From contig CAJMSZ010000012.1 in the NCBI GenBank assembly GCA_905216215.1, positions 1 through 59,292 of the forward strand: DNA of 59,292 nt, in the 5' to 3' direction. The translations under genes were made by a program, and so were the position numbers. Source of the stretch: an uncultured bacterium. Lineage in GTDB: Bacteria > Bacillota > Clostridia > Lachnospirales > Lachnospiraceae. The notes below the pieces were generated by a model, which did not search any database, was not told the DNA's origin, and was given only the letters and a program-made list of their open reading frames with translations. Of this stretch, positions 40,097 to 49,197 are shown in pieces. Numbering within the stretch: position 1 is the stretch's first letter; each line of letters starts with the position of its first letter.

Positions 40097-41197
40097 CTAC
40101 GGGTTTTCGTTTATTTCAAGTTGAAACAACGAATCGACCACTTCTTGTACCGTTTCTATCCTCTGTGTCCGATATGTCTCTGCCCCGCAAAAGATCAGTC
40201 CATTTTCCACATCTCCTTCCACTGCACGAATCAATGCTTTGGTGATACAATATGGAATATTCGATGGATCGCACTTTCGCAAACACCCATAGCATCTTTG
40301 GATTTTTTCTTTTTTACCTCGTTCTATTCTTTCTGAAAAAGGATTTCTCATTGCTCTTCCCGGCATTCCAACCGGACTTTTCACTAAGATAACATCTTCT
40401 TTTTTACATTTCACATATGCTTCTTTATACAGAATATCAGCATCGCATTCTTCAGTCGCAACAAAACGGCTTGCCACCTGTACGCCGTCAACGCCTAAGT
40501 CCATTACCTGTTTCACATCGTCTGCATCAAAAATCCCACCGGCTACGACTACCGGAATCTGTTGATGATATTTTTCTTCATATCCTTTTACAACCTGTTG
40601 GATTTTTCTTATTTCTTCTTTATACATTTCCCATGTCAGATGCTGCACTTCTTCCTCTGAAAATCCAAGGTGTCCGCCTGCTTTTGGTCCTTCGATCACA
40701 ACCAGATCCGCTGTTCTTTCGTATTTCCTATCCCACATTTTTAAAAGGACCTGTGCCGCCTTTTTGCTGGATACGATGGGTGCAATCTTGACATCGTATC
40801 CAGCTACCAATTCTGGCAGTTCTGTTGGAAGTCCCGCTCCGGATATAATCAGATCTGCTCCTACTTCCGCCACCTTTTTCACATATTCCTTATAATGATT
40901 CATAGCGACCATGATATTAAAACCGATTACGCCTTTCGGAGAAATCTTTCTGGCCTTGTCATATTCTTTTTCTATTGCTCTCAAATTGGCTTCTATTGTA
41001 TTGTTTTCAAAATCCGGCTCCCGATATCCAATCTGAGCTGCCGAAATAATCCCTACACCTCCGGCTTTTGCAACTGCTCCGGCCAGATTTCCCAGACTGA
41101 TGCCAACACCCATCCCCCCTTGTATCAACGGAATCTTTGATTCCAAATCGCCTATTTTCAACGGGTTTCTATGTGCTGTTTTACTCTGTTTTTCCAT
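40097..41197 (-). CDS. Nitronate monooxygenase family protein (FabK relative)
   Basis: 366 residues, FMN TIM barrel: IPLIQGGMGVGISLGNLA at the N-terminus, VIEGPKAGGHLGFS and VVVAGGIFDADDVKQVMDLG form the phosphate and flavin sites. It differs from FabK by a C-terminal Cys-rich segment RCYGCLRKCDPSNIPYC that could bind a metal or disulfide. Members oxidise alkyl nitronates or act as enoyl-ACP reductase-like enzymes. It starts directly after the accDA stop (TAAATG). A second flavoprotein besides FabK in one fab operon suggests an accessory role, perhaps in unsaturated fatty-acid formation, but this is unproven. Confidence 0.85.
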   Translation of the reverse strand: MEKQSKTAHRNPLKIGDLESKIPLIQGGMGVGISLGNLAGAVAKAGGVGIISAAQIGYREPDFENNTIEANLRAIEKEYDKARKISPKGVIGFNIMVAMNHYKEYVKKVAEVGADLIISGAGLPTELPELVAGYDVKIAPIVSSKKAAQVLLKMWDRKYERTADLVVIEGPKAGGHLGFSEEEVQHLTWEMYKEEIRKIQQVVKGYEEKYHQQIPVVVAGGIFDADDVKQVMDLGVDGVQVASRFVATEECDADILYKEAYVKCKKEDVILVKSPVGMPGRAMRNPFSERIERGKKEKIQRCYGCLRKCDPSNIPYCITKALIRAVEGDVENGLIFCGAETYRTQRIETVQEVVDSLFQLEINENP

Positions 41198-42895
41198 TTA
41201 CATTCTCCTGAATCTCTGATAACGCGCTTCTGTCAGTTCTTCCTCTGTCAGTTCTGATTTTTCTTTCAGAAACCGGTCCAGGACTTCCTCTATTTGTCTT
41301 TGTACCAAAGACATCTGATCTACCGTATATTCCTGCGGTTCCTCAATGATTCCTTCGATCATATGCATTTCTAGAAGATCGTCTGCCGTCATCCGCATAA
41401 CCGCTGCCGCTTCCTTTGCCCTGGAACTGTCCTTCCACAAGATGGTAGCATATCCTTCTGGCGACAAGATCGAATATACCGAATTTCTTAACATCCACAC
41501 TTCATCCGATACCGCCAGTGCCAATGCGCCCCCGCTTCCGCCTTCCCCGATGACAATGGAGAGGATTGGTGTTTTCAAAGATGAAAGTTCATACAGATTT
41601 CTCGCAATTGCTTCTCCTTGTCCACGTTCTTCCGCTTCCAATCCGCAAAATGCCCCTGGAGTATCTACAAGGCAAAGCACGGGTCTGTGAAATTTTTCTG
41701 CCTGTTTCATCAACCGAAGGGCTTTTCGATATCCTTCTGGTGATGGCATACCGAAATTTCGTCTGATATTTTCTTTCGTTTCTTTCCCCTTACATTGCGC
41801 AATCACTGTAATTGGATTTCCCTTATAATATCCAATTCCACCAACGATTGCCGAATCATCCCCAAAATAGCGGTCCCCGTGGAATTCCACAAAATGATCA
41901 ATCAGATGGTCTATATAATCCTGCCCTACCGGTCGGTCTTTCTTACGTGAAATCTGTACTCTGTCCCAGGCGGAATGTGTGACTTCATCTATTCCCGATG
42001 GAAACAATGGCTGCACATCCGTACACGCTTGCATGACATCCGCTTCCTTACTCCTGTGCATATCCAGAATCTGTTCCAAAGTCTGCTTCATTTCTGTTCT
42101 AGGAACAATCTGATCTATGAACCCATGCTCCAGCAGAAATTCCGAACGCTGAAAGCCTTTTGGAAGCTTCTGTCCGATGGTCTGTTCAATGACCCTTGGT
42201 CCGGCAAATCCAATCAGTGCACCCGGCTCAGCTAAAATAATATCTCCAAGCATTGCAAAACTTGCAGTTACACCACCTGTCGTAGGATCCGTCAATACGG
42301 AGATATACAGAAGTCCCGCATCACTGTGCTTTTTCAATGCTGCAGACGTCTTTGCCATTTGCATCAGTGACACCATTCCTTCCTGCATTCTGGCTCCGCC
42401 CGAACAGGCAAAAATAATCACAGGAAGTTGTTCGCATGTTGCCCGTTCTACTGCCCTCGTGATTTTCTCTCCGACGACGCTTCCCATACTTGCCATCATG
42501 AACCGACTGTCACAGACCGCAAGAACGACTTTATGTTCTCCAATTCTGGCTAAGCCACTTACCACAGCCTCGTCCAGCCCTGTTTTTTTCCGAAGTCCCT
42601 CTATTTTTTCTACATATCCTTTATATTGCAGAGGATTTACCGTATCCATGCCTTCATCCCACGGCTCAAATGATCCACTCTCTGTGATCATTTCAATCCG
42701 TTTCATCGCATTCAGTTTAAAATATCCTTTACACTTTGGGCAAATATAATGATTGGCAATGACTTCATCGGTATAAATGGCAGATTTACACATATTGCAT
42801 TTTTTCAGAAGTCCTTCCGGAACCTCCGGCCCCGACTGATTGGAGCCACCGCCAATTCTTGTATAACTCTTCTTGAATTTATTTCCTAACAGCAT
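41198..42895 (-). CDS. accDA: Acetyl-CoA carboxylase carboxyltransferase, fused beta-alpha (AccD-AccA)
   Basis: 565 residues containing both carboxyltransferase subunits. Residues about 1-290 are AccD, with the zinc ribbon CNMCKSAIYTDEVIANHYIC then PKC, SGGARMQEG and TDPTTGGVTAS. Residues about 305-565 are AccA, with FVEFHGDRYFGDDSAIVGGI, FGMPSPEGYRKALRLMK and GEGGSGGALALAVSDEVWML. The usual AccA N-terminal helix is shortened. It transfers CO2 from carboxybiotin to acetyl-CoA. GGAG lies 6 bp before the ATG, just after the accC stop. Confidence 0.95.
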   Translation of the reverse strand: MLLGNKFKKSYTRIGGGSNQSGPEVPEGLLKKCNMCKSAIYTDEVIANHYICPKCKGYFKLNAMKRIEMITESGSFEPWDEGMDTVNPLQYKGYVEKIEGLRKKTGLDEAVVSGLARIGEHKVVLAVCDSRFMMASMGSVVGEKITRAVERATCEQLPVIIFACSGGARMQEGMVSLMQMAKTSAALKKHSDAGLLYISVLTDPTTGGVTASFAMLGDIILAEPGALIGFAGPRVIEQTIGQKLPKGFQRSEFLLEHGFIDQIVPRTEMKQTLEQILDMHRSKEADVMQACTDVQPLFPSGIDEVTHSAWDRVQISRKKDRPVGQDYIDHLIDHFVEFHGDRYFGDDSAIVGGIGYYKGNPITVIAQCKGKETKENIRRNFGMPSPEGYRKALRLMKQAEKFHRPVLCLVDTPGAFCGLEAEERGQGEAIARNLYELSSLKTPILSIVIGEGGSGGALALAVSDEVWMLRNSVYSILSPEGYATILWKDSSRAKEAAAVMRMTADDLLEMHMIEGIIEEPQEYTVDQMSLVQRQIEEVLDRFLKEKSELTEEELTEARYQRFRRM

Positions 42896-42898
42896 CGA

Positions 42899-44194
42899 TT
42901 ACTCCATCTCACTTATCACTTCATATAAATAATCTACATTGGTGTCGATTCCCTCTATCACAATCTCGCCAAGCGCACTTTTCATCTTACGCAGGGCCTC
43001 TGAACGGTTTTCTGCATGCACAATCAGCTTTGCAATCATGGAATCGTAGTATGCCGGAACGGTGTACCCACTATAGATAGCGGTATCCATTCGAATCCCT
43101 TTCCCGCCTGGCAGGTACAGACCGGTAATATTACCTGGCGATGGTCTGAAATCGAGCGCCGGGTTCTCTGCATTGATCCTGCATTCAATGGCATGTCCTT
43201 CCAAACAAACATCTTCTTGTGTGATGGACAGTTTTTCTCCCGATGCAATGCGTATCTGCTCCTTTACAAGATCCACGCCTGTTACCCACTCCGTTACCGG
43301 GTGTTCCACCTGAATACGGGTATTCATTTCCATAAAATAAAAATCTGTTTCATTTTCAAGTAGAAATTCAATGGTTCCTGCATTTACATAGTCTGCGGCA
43401 CGCGCTGCTTTTACTGCAGCGCACCCCATTCTTTCCCGCAGTTCCGGGCTGATTGCTACGCAAGGCGCCTCTTCGATAAATTTCTGATGATTACGCTGAA
43501 TGGAACAATCCCTTTCCCCTAGATGCACAATATTCCCATAAGCATCTGCCAGAATCTGTACTTCCACATGTCTCGGATGTTCCATAAAATGTTCCATATA
43601 GACGGCATCCTCTCCGAAGGCCGCCTTTGCCTCTGCTTTTGCTGTCAGAAATGCCTGCTCCAGTTCTGCTTCAGAAAATGCGGTCCGCATTCCCTTTCCG
43701 CCTCCCCCGAGTGCTGCCTTTATGATAACCGGATAACCCAGACCATCTGCAATCGTTTTTGCCTCTTCCACCGATGAAATAGATTCATTCCAGCCTGGAA
43801 TCACGCTTACACCAGCCTCCACCATCGTCGTTCTTGCCTCTGTCTTATTTCCCATTTTCCGTATTACTTCAGATGGCGGACCGATAAATGTAATCCTGCA
43901 TTTTTCACAAAGTTCTGCAAATTTTTCATTTTCAGATAGAAATCCAAATCCAGGATGAATGGCATCCGCACCCGAAACCATTGTTGCACTGATGATGCTT
44001 TCCATATTCAGATAGCTGTCCTTCGATGCCGCCGGTCCGATACATACTGCCTCGTCCGCAAGCTGCGTATGCAATGCTTCTTTGTCCGCTTCTGAATAAA
44101 CAGCTACCGTCTCTATTCCCATTTCCCGACAGGCCCGTATGATGCGAACCGCAATTTCGCCACGATTTGCAATGAGTATTTTATGAATCATCAC
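42899..44194 (-). CDS. accC: Biotin carboxylase AccC
   Basis: 431 residues. ATP-grasp enzyme that carboxylates biotin on AccB: KILIANRGEIAVRIIRACRE at the N-terminus, HPGFGFLSEN, the Gly-rich KAALGGGGKGMR, HLGERDCSIQRNHQK and EMNTRIQVEHPVTE. All catalytic segments are complete. Shorter than E. coli AccC (449) but within the family range. It lies 23 bp after fabZ. Confidence 0.96.
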   Translation of the reverse strand: MMIHKILIANRGEIAVRIIRACREMGIETVAVYSEADKEALHTQLADEAVCIGPAASKDSYLNMESIISATMVSGADAIHPGFGFLSENEKFAELCEKCRITFIGPPSEVIRKMGNKTEARTTMVEAGVSVIPGWNESISSVEEAKTIADGLGYPVIIKAALGGGGKGMRTAFSEAELEQAFLTAKAEAKAAFGEDAVYMEHFMEHPRHVEVQILADAYGNIVHLGERDCSIQRNHQKFIEEAPCVAISPELRERMGCAAVKAARAADYVNAGTIEFLLENETDFYFMEMNTRIQVEHPVTEWVTGVDLVKEQIRIASGEKLSITQEDVCLEGHAIECRINAENPALDFRPSPGNITGLYLPGGKGIRMDTAIYSGYTVPAYYDSMIAKLIVHAENRSEALRKMKSALGEIVIEGIDTNVDYLYEVISEME

Positions 44195-44217
44195 TCACCT
44201 TCACCTCCAGATATTCC

Positions 44218-44640
44218 TTAACCAACTACAAAGGTAAGTTCTGCCGTAACCACAACTTTTCCGTCGACACTGGCAATCGCTTCTCCGATTCCCATCGGTC
44301 CTTTGCTTTTTATGATTCTCGTCTCCAGTTTCAGCTTATCCCCTGGAACAACCTTGCCTTTAAATCTGCATTTATTGATTCCACCAAAATAAGCTGTCTT
44401 TCCTTTATTTTCTTCCTTACTTAAAATCGCAACTGCTCCTGCCTGTGCCAGCGCCTCTACCGTAAGCACTCCCGGCATAACCGGTTCCTGCGGAAAATGC
44501 CCTTTGAAAAATTCTTCTCTATAGCTTACACATTTATATGCAACTGCATATTCCCCCGGGACATACTTTTCCACATAATCCAGCAGAAGAAATGGATGTC
44601 TGTGTGGAATGATTTGTTCAATTTCTTTGATCGTTAACAT
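44218..44640 (-). CDS. fabZ: 3-hydroxyacyl-ACP dehydratase FabZ
   Basis: 140 residues, hot-dog fold. IIPHRHPFLLLDYV at the N-terminus and FFKGHFPQEPVMPGVLTVEA (catalytic His and, on the following helix, Glu). It dehydrates 3-hydroxyacyl-ACP to the trans-2-enoyl form. With no fabA in the window, unsaturated fatty acids must come from elsewhere or from a dual-function FabZ. Confidence 0.96.
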   Translation of the reverse strand: MLTIKEIEQIIPHRHPFLLLDYVEKYVPGEYAVAYKCVSYREEFFKGHFPQEPVMPGVLTVEALAQAGAVAILSKEENKGKTAYFGGINKCRFKGKVVPGDKLKLETRIIKSKGPMGIGEAIASVDGKVVVTAELTFVVG

Positions 44641-44675
44641 TATCTTTCTCCCATTTGCCTGTCTTCATATCCTGC

Positions 44676-45089
44676 TTAGGAAATACGGAACAACGGCTGT
44701 CCATATTCTACCATTGCACCATTTTTCACACAGACTTCGGCCACTACACCATCATATTCCGATTCGATTTCGTTCATTAGCTTCATTGCTTCGACAATTC
44801 CAAGTGTCTGCCCTTTTTTGACCTGATCTCCCACCTGAACATAAGGTGCTGCCTCTTCGGAAGGTGCTGCATAAAAAGTACCTACCAAAGGTGCCTTCAC
44901 CGTCTGCGCATCGGAAACCGGAACATTCGTCTGCTCTACAACCGGCTGCATCACTTCTTGTGAAGTCACAGCCGATTGGCTGCCAAATGCACTGATTATA
45001 ACCTTGGTTTCCCCCTGCTCGTACTGAAAATCCGCTATATTTGAATTCGATACCGCCCGAATCAATTCCAATAGATCTTTCTGTTCCAT
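44676..45089 (-). CDS. accB: Biotin carboxyl carrier protein AccB
   Basis: 137 residues from ATG 45089 (GGAGG upstream). The six-codon-longer start overlaps the fabF end and lacks a site. A Gln/Val/Pro-rich linker (about 50-70) precedes the lipoyl-type domain with the biotinylation motif VEAMKLMNE. It carries carboxybiotin between AccC and the AccDA fusion. Confidence 0.95.
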   Translation of the reverse strand: MEQKDLLELIRAVSNSNIADFQYEQGETKVIISAFGSQSAVTSQEVMQPVVEQTNVPVSDAQTVKAPLVGTFYAAPSEEAAPYVQVGDQVKKGQTLGIVEAMKLMNEIESEYDGVVAEVCVKNGAMVEYGQPLFRIS

Positions 45090-45106
45090 GTATTTCTTCC
45101 TCCACA

Positions 45107-46345
45107 CTATTCCTGGTATTTTGCGATAAGCAAGGAGGCATTATGTCCTCCAAATCCCAACGAATTACTGATGGCATAGTTTACTTCCTTACAAATTCCT
45201 TCGCCAAACATATAATTTAGATCACACTCTTCTTCGCTTTCTCTGGAATTTACCGTTTCATGTATATAACCATCTAAAATGCTCTTCACACACACAATAC
45301 ATTCCACCGCTCCGGCAGCTCCAAGCAAATGTCCTGTCATGGATTTGGTCGAATTGACATACAACTGCTTTGCCACATCTCCAAACGCTTTCTTGATCGC
45401 ACGTGTTTCAAACAAGTCGTTATGATGTGTGCTGGTTCCATGGGCATTGATATAGGTAACCTCTTCTGGTCTGACCCCAGCCTCTTCCATAGCCAGCTGC
45501 ATCGCCATAGCTGCACCCTCGCCATCTTCTGATGGGGAAGTAATATGAAATGCATCACAGGTTGCTCCATATCCTGACACCTCTGCCAGAATCTGCGCTC
45601 CTCTTTGTTTTGCATGTTCCAGTTCTTCCAGAACCACAACCCCTGCACCTTCGCCTATCACAAAGCCGCTTCGCTCTTTGTCAAACGGAATCGATGCCCG
45701 ATCCGGGTCGATGCTGGTCGTAAGTGCAGTTAATGCACTAAATCCGGCAACTCCGATTGGAGTAATGGCACTTTCTGTTCCTCCGGCAACCATAATATCT
45801 GCATCTCCGTATTGGATTGCACGCATTGCATCTCCAATGGAATGGGAACCTGCTGCACAAGCAGTCACAACATTGACACATTTTCCCTTCAGTCCTAATG
45901 CGATTGCAACATTACCTGCTGCCATATTCGAAATCATCATCGGAATTAAGAAAGGGTTGACTCTTGTGGGTCCTTTCGTCAGAATCTTCTCATGTTCCGA
46001 TTCCATAATGCTTAATCCTCCAATACCAGAGCCGATACTGACCCCTGCCCGGTAAGGATTCTCTTCCGCCATATCGATGCCCGCCTGTGCAAAGGCCTCC
46101 ATTGCCGCAGCGACCGCATACTGCGAAAACAATTCCATACGCTTTGCCGCTTTGAAATCCATTCTTTCTTTTGCCACAAATCCTTTGACTTCTGCCGCTA
46201 ATTTCACTTTATATTCTGTGGTATCAAATTTCGTAATAGGTCCAATCCCTGTCACGCCCTTTTTCACTGCTTCCCAAAACGTTTCTACATCATTTCCAAT
46301 CGGGGTTACCGCACCCATTCCAGTGATCACTACTCTTCGTTTCAT
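45107..46345 (-). CDS. fabF: 3-oxoacyl-ACP synthase II FabF
   Basis: 412 residues, thiolase fold. RRVVITGMGAVTPIGNDVET, active-site Cys in VVTACAAGSHSIGDA, His in NAHGTSTHHND, and the Lys/His region KSMTGHLLGAAGAVE. It condenses malonyl-ACP with acyl-ACP during elongation. It starts 15 bp after the fabG stop. Confidence 0.97.
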   Translation of the reverse strand: MKRRVVITGMGAVTPIGNDVETFWEAVKKGVTGIGPITKFDTTEYKVKLAAEVKGFVAKERMDFKAAKRMELFSQYAVAAAMEAFAQAGIDMAEENPYRAGVSIGSGIGGLSIMESEHEKILTKGPTRVNPFLIPMMISNMAAGNVAIALGLKGKCVNVVTACAAGSHSIGDAMRAIQYGDADIMVAGGTESAITPIGVAGFSALTALTTSIDPDRASIPFDKERSGFVIGEGAGVVVLEELEHAKQRGAQILAEVSGYGATCDAFHITSPSEDGEGAAMAMQLAMEEAGVRPEEVTYINAHGTSTHHNDLFETRAIKKAFGDVAKQLYVNSTKSMTGHLLGAAGAVECIVCVKSILDGYIHETVNSRESEEECDLNYMFGEGICKEVNYAISNSLGFGGHNASLLIAKYQE

Positions 46346-46360
46346 TCTGCAACAACCTTT

Positions 46361-47101
46361 CTACATGGCCATTCCGCCATCCACGCAAATGACCTGTCCT
46401 GTTAAATATCCTGCTTTCTCCGATGCCAGGAACGCAACTGTTTCTGCTACCTCTTCTGCCTTGCCAAACCGGCCAACCGGAATCTGTCGGACTGCATGAT
46501 CCCGAATCTCATCCGAAAGTACTTCTGTCATGTCTGTCTCGATAAATCCAGGTGCTACTGCATTAACCGTAATTCCCCTGGAAGCAAGCTCCCTCGCCAT
46601 CGATTTGGAGAGTCCAATCAGCCCAGCCTTGGATGCCGCATAATTAGCCTGCCCTGCATTTCCCAAAATACCGGACACGGAGGAAATATTAATAATTCGT
46701 CCACTTCTTTGTCGCATCATTTGCCTGCTGACCGACTGGATCGTGGTAAATGCTGCCTTTAAATTTGTTGCTATTACCTGGTCAAAATCCGCTTCCGGCA
46801 TTCGCATGATCAGTCCATCCCTCGTAATACCGGCATTATTTACCAGAACATCTATCCGCCCCAATCGTTTTATCAAGGCTGTGACTGCCGCCGACATTTC
46901 TCCATGGTTTGCCACATCACACTGCATACATTCCCCATCGCTTCCGGCCGCCTTTACCAGATCCAGGGTTTCCATTGCAGATTTCTCACTTCCATTATAG
47001 TGAACCACCACGTACATTCCGGATTCCGCAAGTTTCTGTGCAATGGCTCGTCCAATCCCACGGGATGCCCCTGTAACCAGTGCTACTTTTCTATCTGACA
47101 T
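46361..47101 (-). CDS. fabG: 3-oxoacyl-ACP reductase FabG
   Basis: 246 residues, SDR fold with VTGASRGIGRAIAQKLA, NNAG, catalytic Ser in NISSVSGILGNAGQ and YAASK. NADPH-dependent reduction of 3-oxoacyl-ACP. Its ATG overlaps the fabD end by 19 bp. Confidence 0.97.
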   Translation of the reverse strand: MSDRKVALVTGASRGIGRAIAQKLAESGMYVVVHYNGSEKSAMETLDLVKAAGSDGECMQCDVANHGEMSAAVTALIKRLGRIDVLVNNAGITRDGLIMRMPEADFDQVIATNLKAAFTTIQSVSRQMMRQRSGRIINISSVSGILGNAGQANYAASKAGLIGLSKSMARELASRGITVNAVAPGFIETDMTEVLSDEIRDHAVRQIPVGRFGKAEEVAETVAFLASEKAGYLTGQVICVDGGMAM

Positions 47102-48006
47102 ATCACTTCTCCTATTTGTTCTATCGTTTCTACATGATACACGTGGACTTCGCTGTTAATCTTTTTAACAAATCCTGACAAGGTCTTTCCAGGCCCGATC
47201 TCCACAAATGTATCCACACCTTCCGCTATCATTTTCTCGATGCTCTGCATCCATCGCACCGGAGAAACCATCTGACAAACCAGAAGGTCTTCTATTTTTT
47301 CCGCCTCTTGTATATATTCCGCAGTTACATTTGTTACATAGGGAAGTTTCAATTCCTGAAATGGAATCCGTTGCATGTGATCTCTCAGTTTTTCTGCTGC
47401 TTCTTTCATAAATTCTGAATGAAAAGGTCCACTAACATTCAATCTGATGCATCTTTTTGCCCCCGCTGTGACCAGCTCTTCCATCGCCTCTTCCACAGCG
47501 TCTTTCATACCGGTAATCACGATTTGGCCCGGACAATTATAATTTGCAACGGACACATCTGCTCGTCCCTTTATCAGTTCTTCTATCTTCCGGGCATCCA
47601 TACCAAGAACCGCTGCCATGGCACCTTTCCCGTCCGGCACAGCCTCTTCCATCAAAATGCCTCTTACACGCACCAGATGGATCGCATCTTCATAAGTCAT
47701 TCCACCTGCTACAGCTATGGCTGCATATTCGCCAAGACTCAGACCCGCAGTAACATCTGGTTTTATTCCATGCTTCAAGAATTCCGAAGTCATCGCAAGA
47801 CATGTTGTCACCATAGCCGCCTGTGTATATGCTGTCTGATCCAACAGAGAATTTTCCTCGAAGCATACTTGCTTCACATCGAAATCAAGTACCTGCTCTG
47901 CCATCTCAAACAGTTCTTTGGCCACACTGCTCTGTTCATAAAAATCCTGTCCCATATGTACCTTCTGGGCACCTTGTCCGGGATAGAGAAATGCTATTTT
48001 CCCCAT
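47083..48006 (-). CDS. fabD: Malonyl-CoA:ACP transacylase FabD
   Basis: 307 residues from ATG 48006 (GGGAGG upstream), which lies inside the fabK end (13-bp overlap). IAFLYPGQGAQKVHMGQDF, nucleophile elbow TAGLSLGEYAA, RGILMEEAVPDGKGAM and the late FVEIGPGKTLSGF are canonical. It loads malonyl groups onto ACP. Confidence 0.96.
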   Translation of the reverse strand: MGKIAFLYPGQGAQKVHMGQDFYEQSSVAKELFEMAEQVLDFDVKQVCFEENSLLDQTAYTQAAMVTTCLAMTSEFLKHGIKPDVTAGLSLGEYAAIAVAGGMTYEDAIHLVRVRGILMEEAVPDGKGAMAAVLGMDARKIEELIKGRADVSVANYNCPGQIVITGMKDAVEEAMEELVTAGAKRCIRLNVSGPFHSEFMKEAAEKLRDHMQRIPFQELKLPYVTNVTAEYIQEAEKIEDLLVCQMVSPVRWMQSIEKMIAEGVDTFVEIGPGKTLSGFVKKINSEVHVYHVETIEQIGEVICQIEK

Positions 48007-48932
48007 ATATTTCCTCCCATGCATTGTTCTGCCTCATTCATGATTTGGGTAATGTATTCCTTACAAGTATATTCATGTTTCACAAGTCCGGCACTTTGTC
48101 CTGCCATCAGACTTCCATTTACTACATCGCCGTCTACGACAGCTCTGCGGAGTCCACCCAAAGACAACAGTTCCAGTTCTTCCACACTTGCGCCTTCGGC
48201 TTCTCTTTTCAGATATTCCCTTGTCATCTGATTTCGAATACACCGCACTGGATGTCCGGCACTGCGTCCGGTTACCTTCGTATCAATATCGCTCGCCTTT
48301 AAAATTGCGTTTTTATAATTCGGATGCACGATAGATTCCTTAGCTACCACAAAATGCGTTCCAATCTGAACCGCTGAAGCGCCCAGCATAAATGCTGCTG
48401 CCACGCCTCTTCCATCTGCAATTCCGCCTGCCGCGATGACTGGAATCTGAATAGCATCCGCAACCTGTGGCACCAGCACCATGGTTGTGAGCTCACCAAT
48501 ATGGCCGCCTGCTTCTGTTCCCTCTGCGATCACGGCATCTGCCCCGACACGCTCCATTCGTCTGGCAAGTGCAACGGAAGCTACTACCGGAATCACTTTG
48601 ATGCCAGCTTCTTTCCATAATTTCATAAATTTTTCTGGATTTCCGGCTCCGGTTGTCACAACCTTCACACCTTCTTCTACGACCAGCTTTGCCACTTCTT
48701 CCGCATTTGGACTCATAAGCATGATATTCACACCAAACGGTTTTTCTGTCTTATGCTTCATTTCACGGATCTGTTCCCTCACCCATTCGATAGGCGCATT
48801 TCCAGCCGCAATGATTCCAAGTCCACCCGCATTTGACACAGCTGACGCCAGGTGATTTTCTGCCACCTGCGACATTCCTCCCTGAAAAACCGGATATTCG
48901 ATTTCTAACAGCTCTGTCACCTTACTTTTCAC
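47994..48932 (-). CDS. fabK: Enoyl-ACP reductase II FabK (FMN)
   Basis: 312 residues, FMN TIM barrel: YPVFQGGMSQVAENHLASAV, GVNIMLMSPNAEEV, EGTEAGGHIGELTTM and VIAAGGIADGRGVAAAFMLG. FabK performs the last reduction of the elongation cycle and is naturally triclosan-resistant. It replaces FabI, which is not seen here. The start is GTG at 48932 with AAGGAGAG upstream. Confidence 0.95.
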   Translation of the reverse strand: MKSKVTELLEIEYPVFQGGMSQVAENHLASAVSNAGGLGIIAAGNAPIEWVREQIREMKHKTEKPFGVNIMLMSPNAEEVAKLVVEEGVKVVTTGAGNPEKFMKLWKEAGIKVIPVVASVALARRMERVGADAVIAEGTEAGGHIGELTTMVLVPQVADAIQIPVIAAGGIADGRGVAAAFMLGASAVQIGTHFVVAKESIVHPNYKNAILKASDIDTKVTGRSAGHPVRCIRNQMTREYLKREAEGASVEELELLSLGGLRRAVVDGDVVNGSLMAGQSAGLVKHEYTCKEYITQIMNEAEQCMGGNIWGK

Positions 48933-48950
48933 AGCTTCTCTCTCCTTGTA

Positions 48951-49175
48951 CTACTTGTTTGCTTCGATATAATTCATAATATCCTGTACCGTCTGCATCT
49001 TCTCCAGTTCATCTGTTTCGATCGATACACCAAACTCATCTTCAAATGCCATTACAAGTTCAAACAGATCCAAAGAATCTGCTCCTAAATCTTCTTTAAA
49101 TCTGGATTCCGGCAATACCTTTTCTGCCTCCACTCCTAAACCATTCGCTACTAATTCCTGAATTTTTTCTAACAT
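48951..49175 (-). CDS. acpP: Acyl carrier protein AcpP
   Basis: 74 residues, acidic. The phosphopantetheine Ser is in EDLGADSLDLFELVMAFED. ATG 49175 has AAAGGAG upstream. The 22-codon-longer frame would overlap fabH and is not supported. It lies between fabH and fabK and carries the growing acyl chain. Confidence 0.97.
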   Translation of the reverse strand: MLEKIQELVANGLGVEAEKVLPESRFKEDLGADSLDLFELVMAFEDEFGVSIETDELEKMQTVQDIMNYIEANK

Positions 49176-49197
49176 GTTCTTGTTCTCCTTTTCTTCA

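Noticed and set aside
47419..48231. 270-codon plus-strand open frame antisense to fabD/fabK
   Set aside because: A shadow of the conserved fab genes; no start signal and no recognisable motif.
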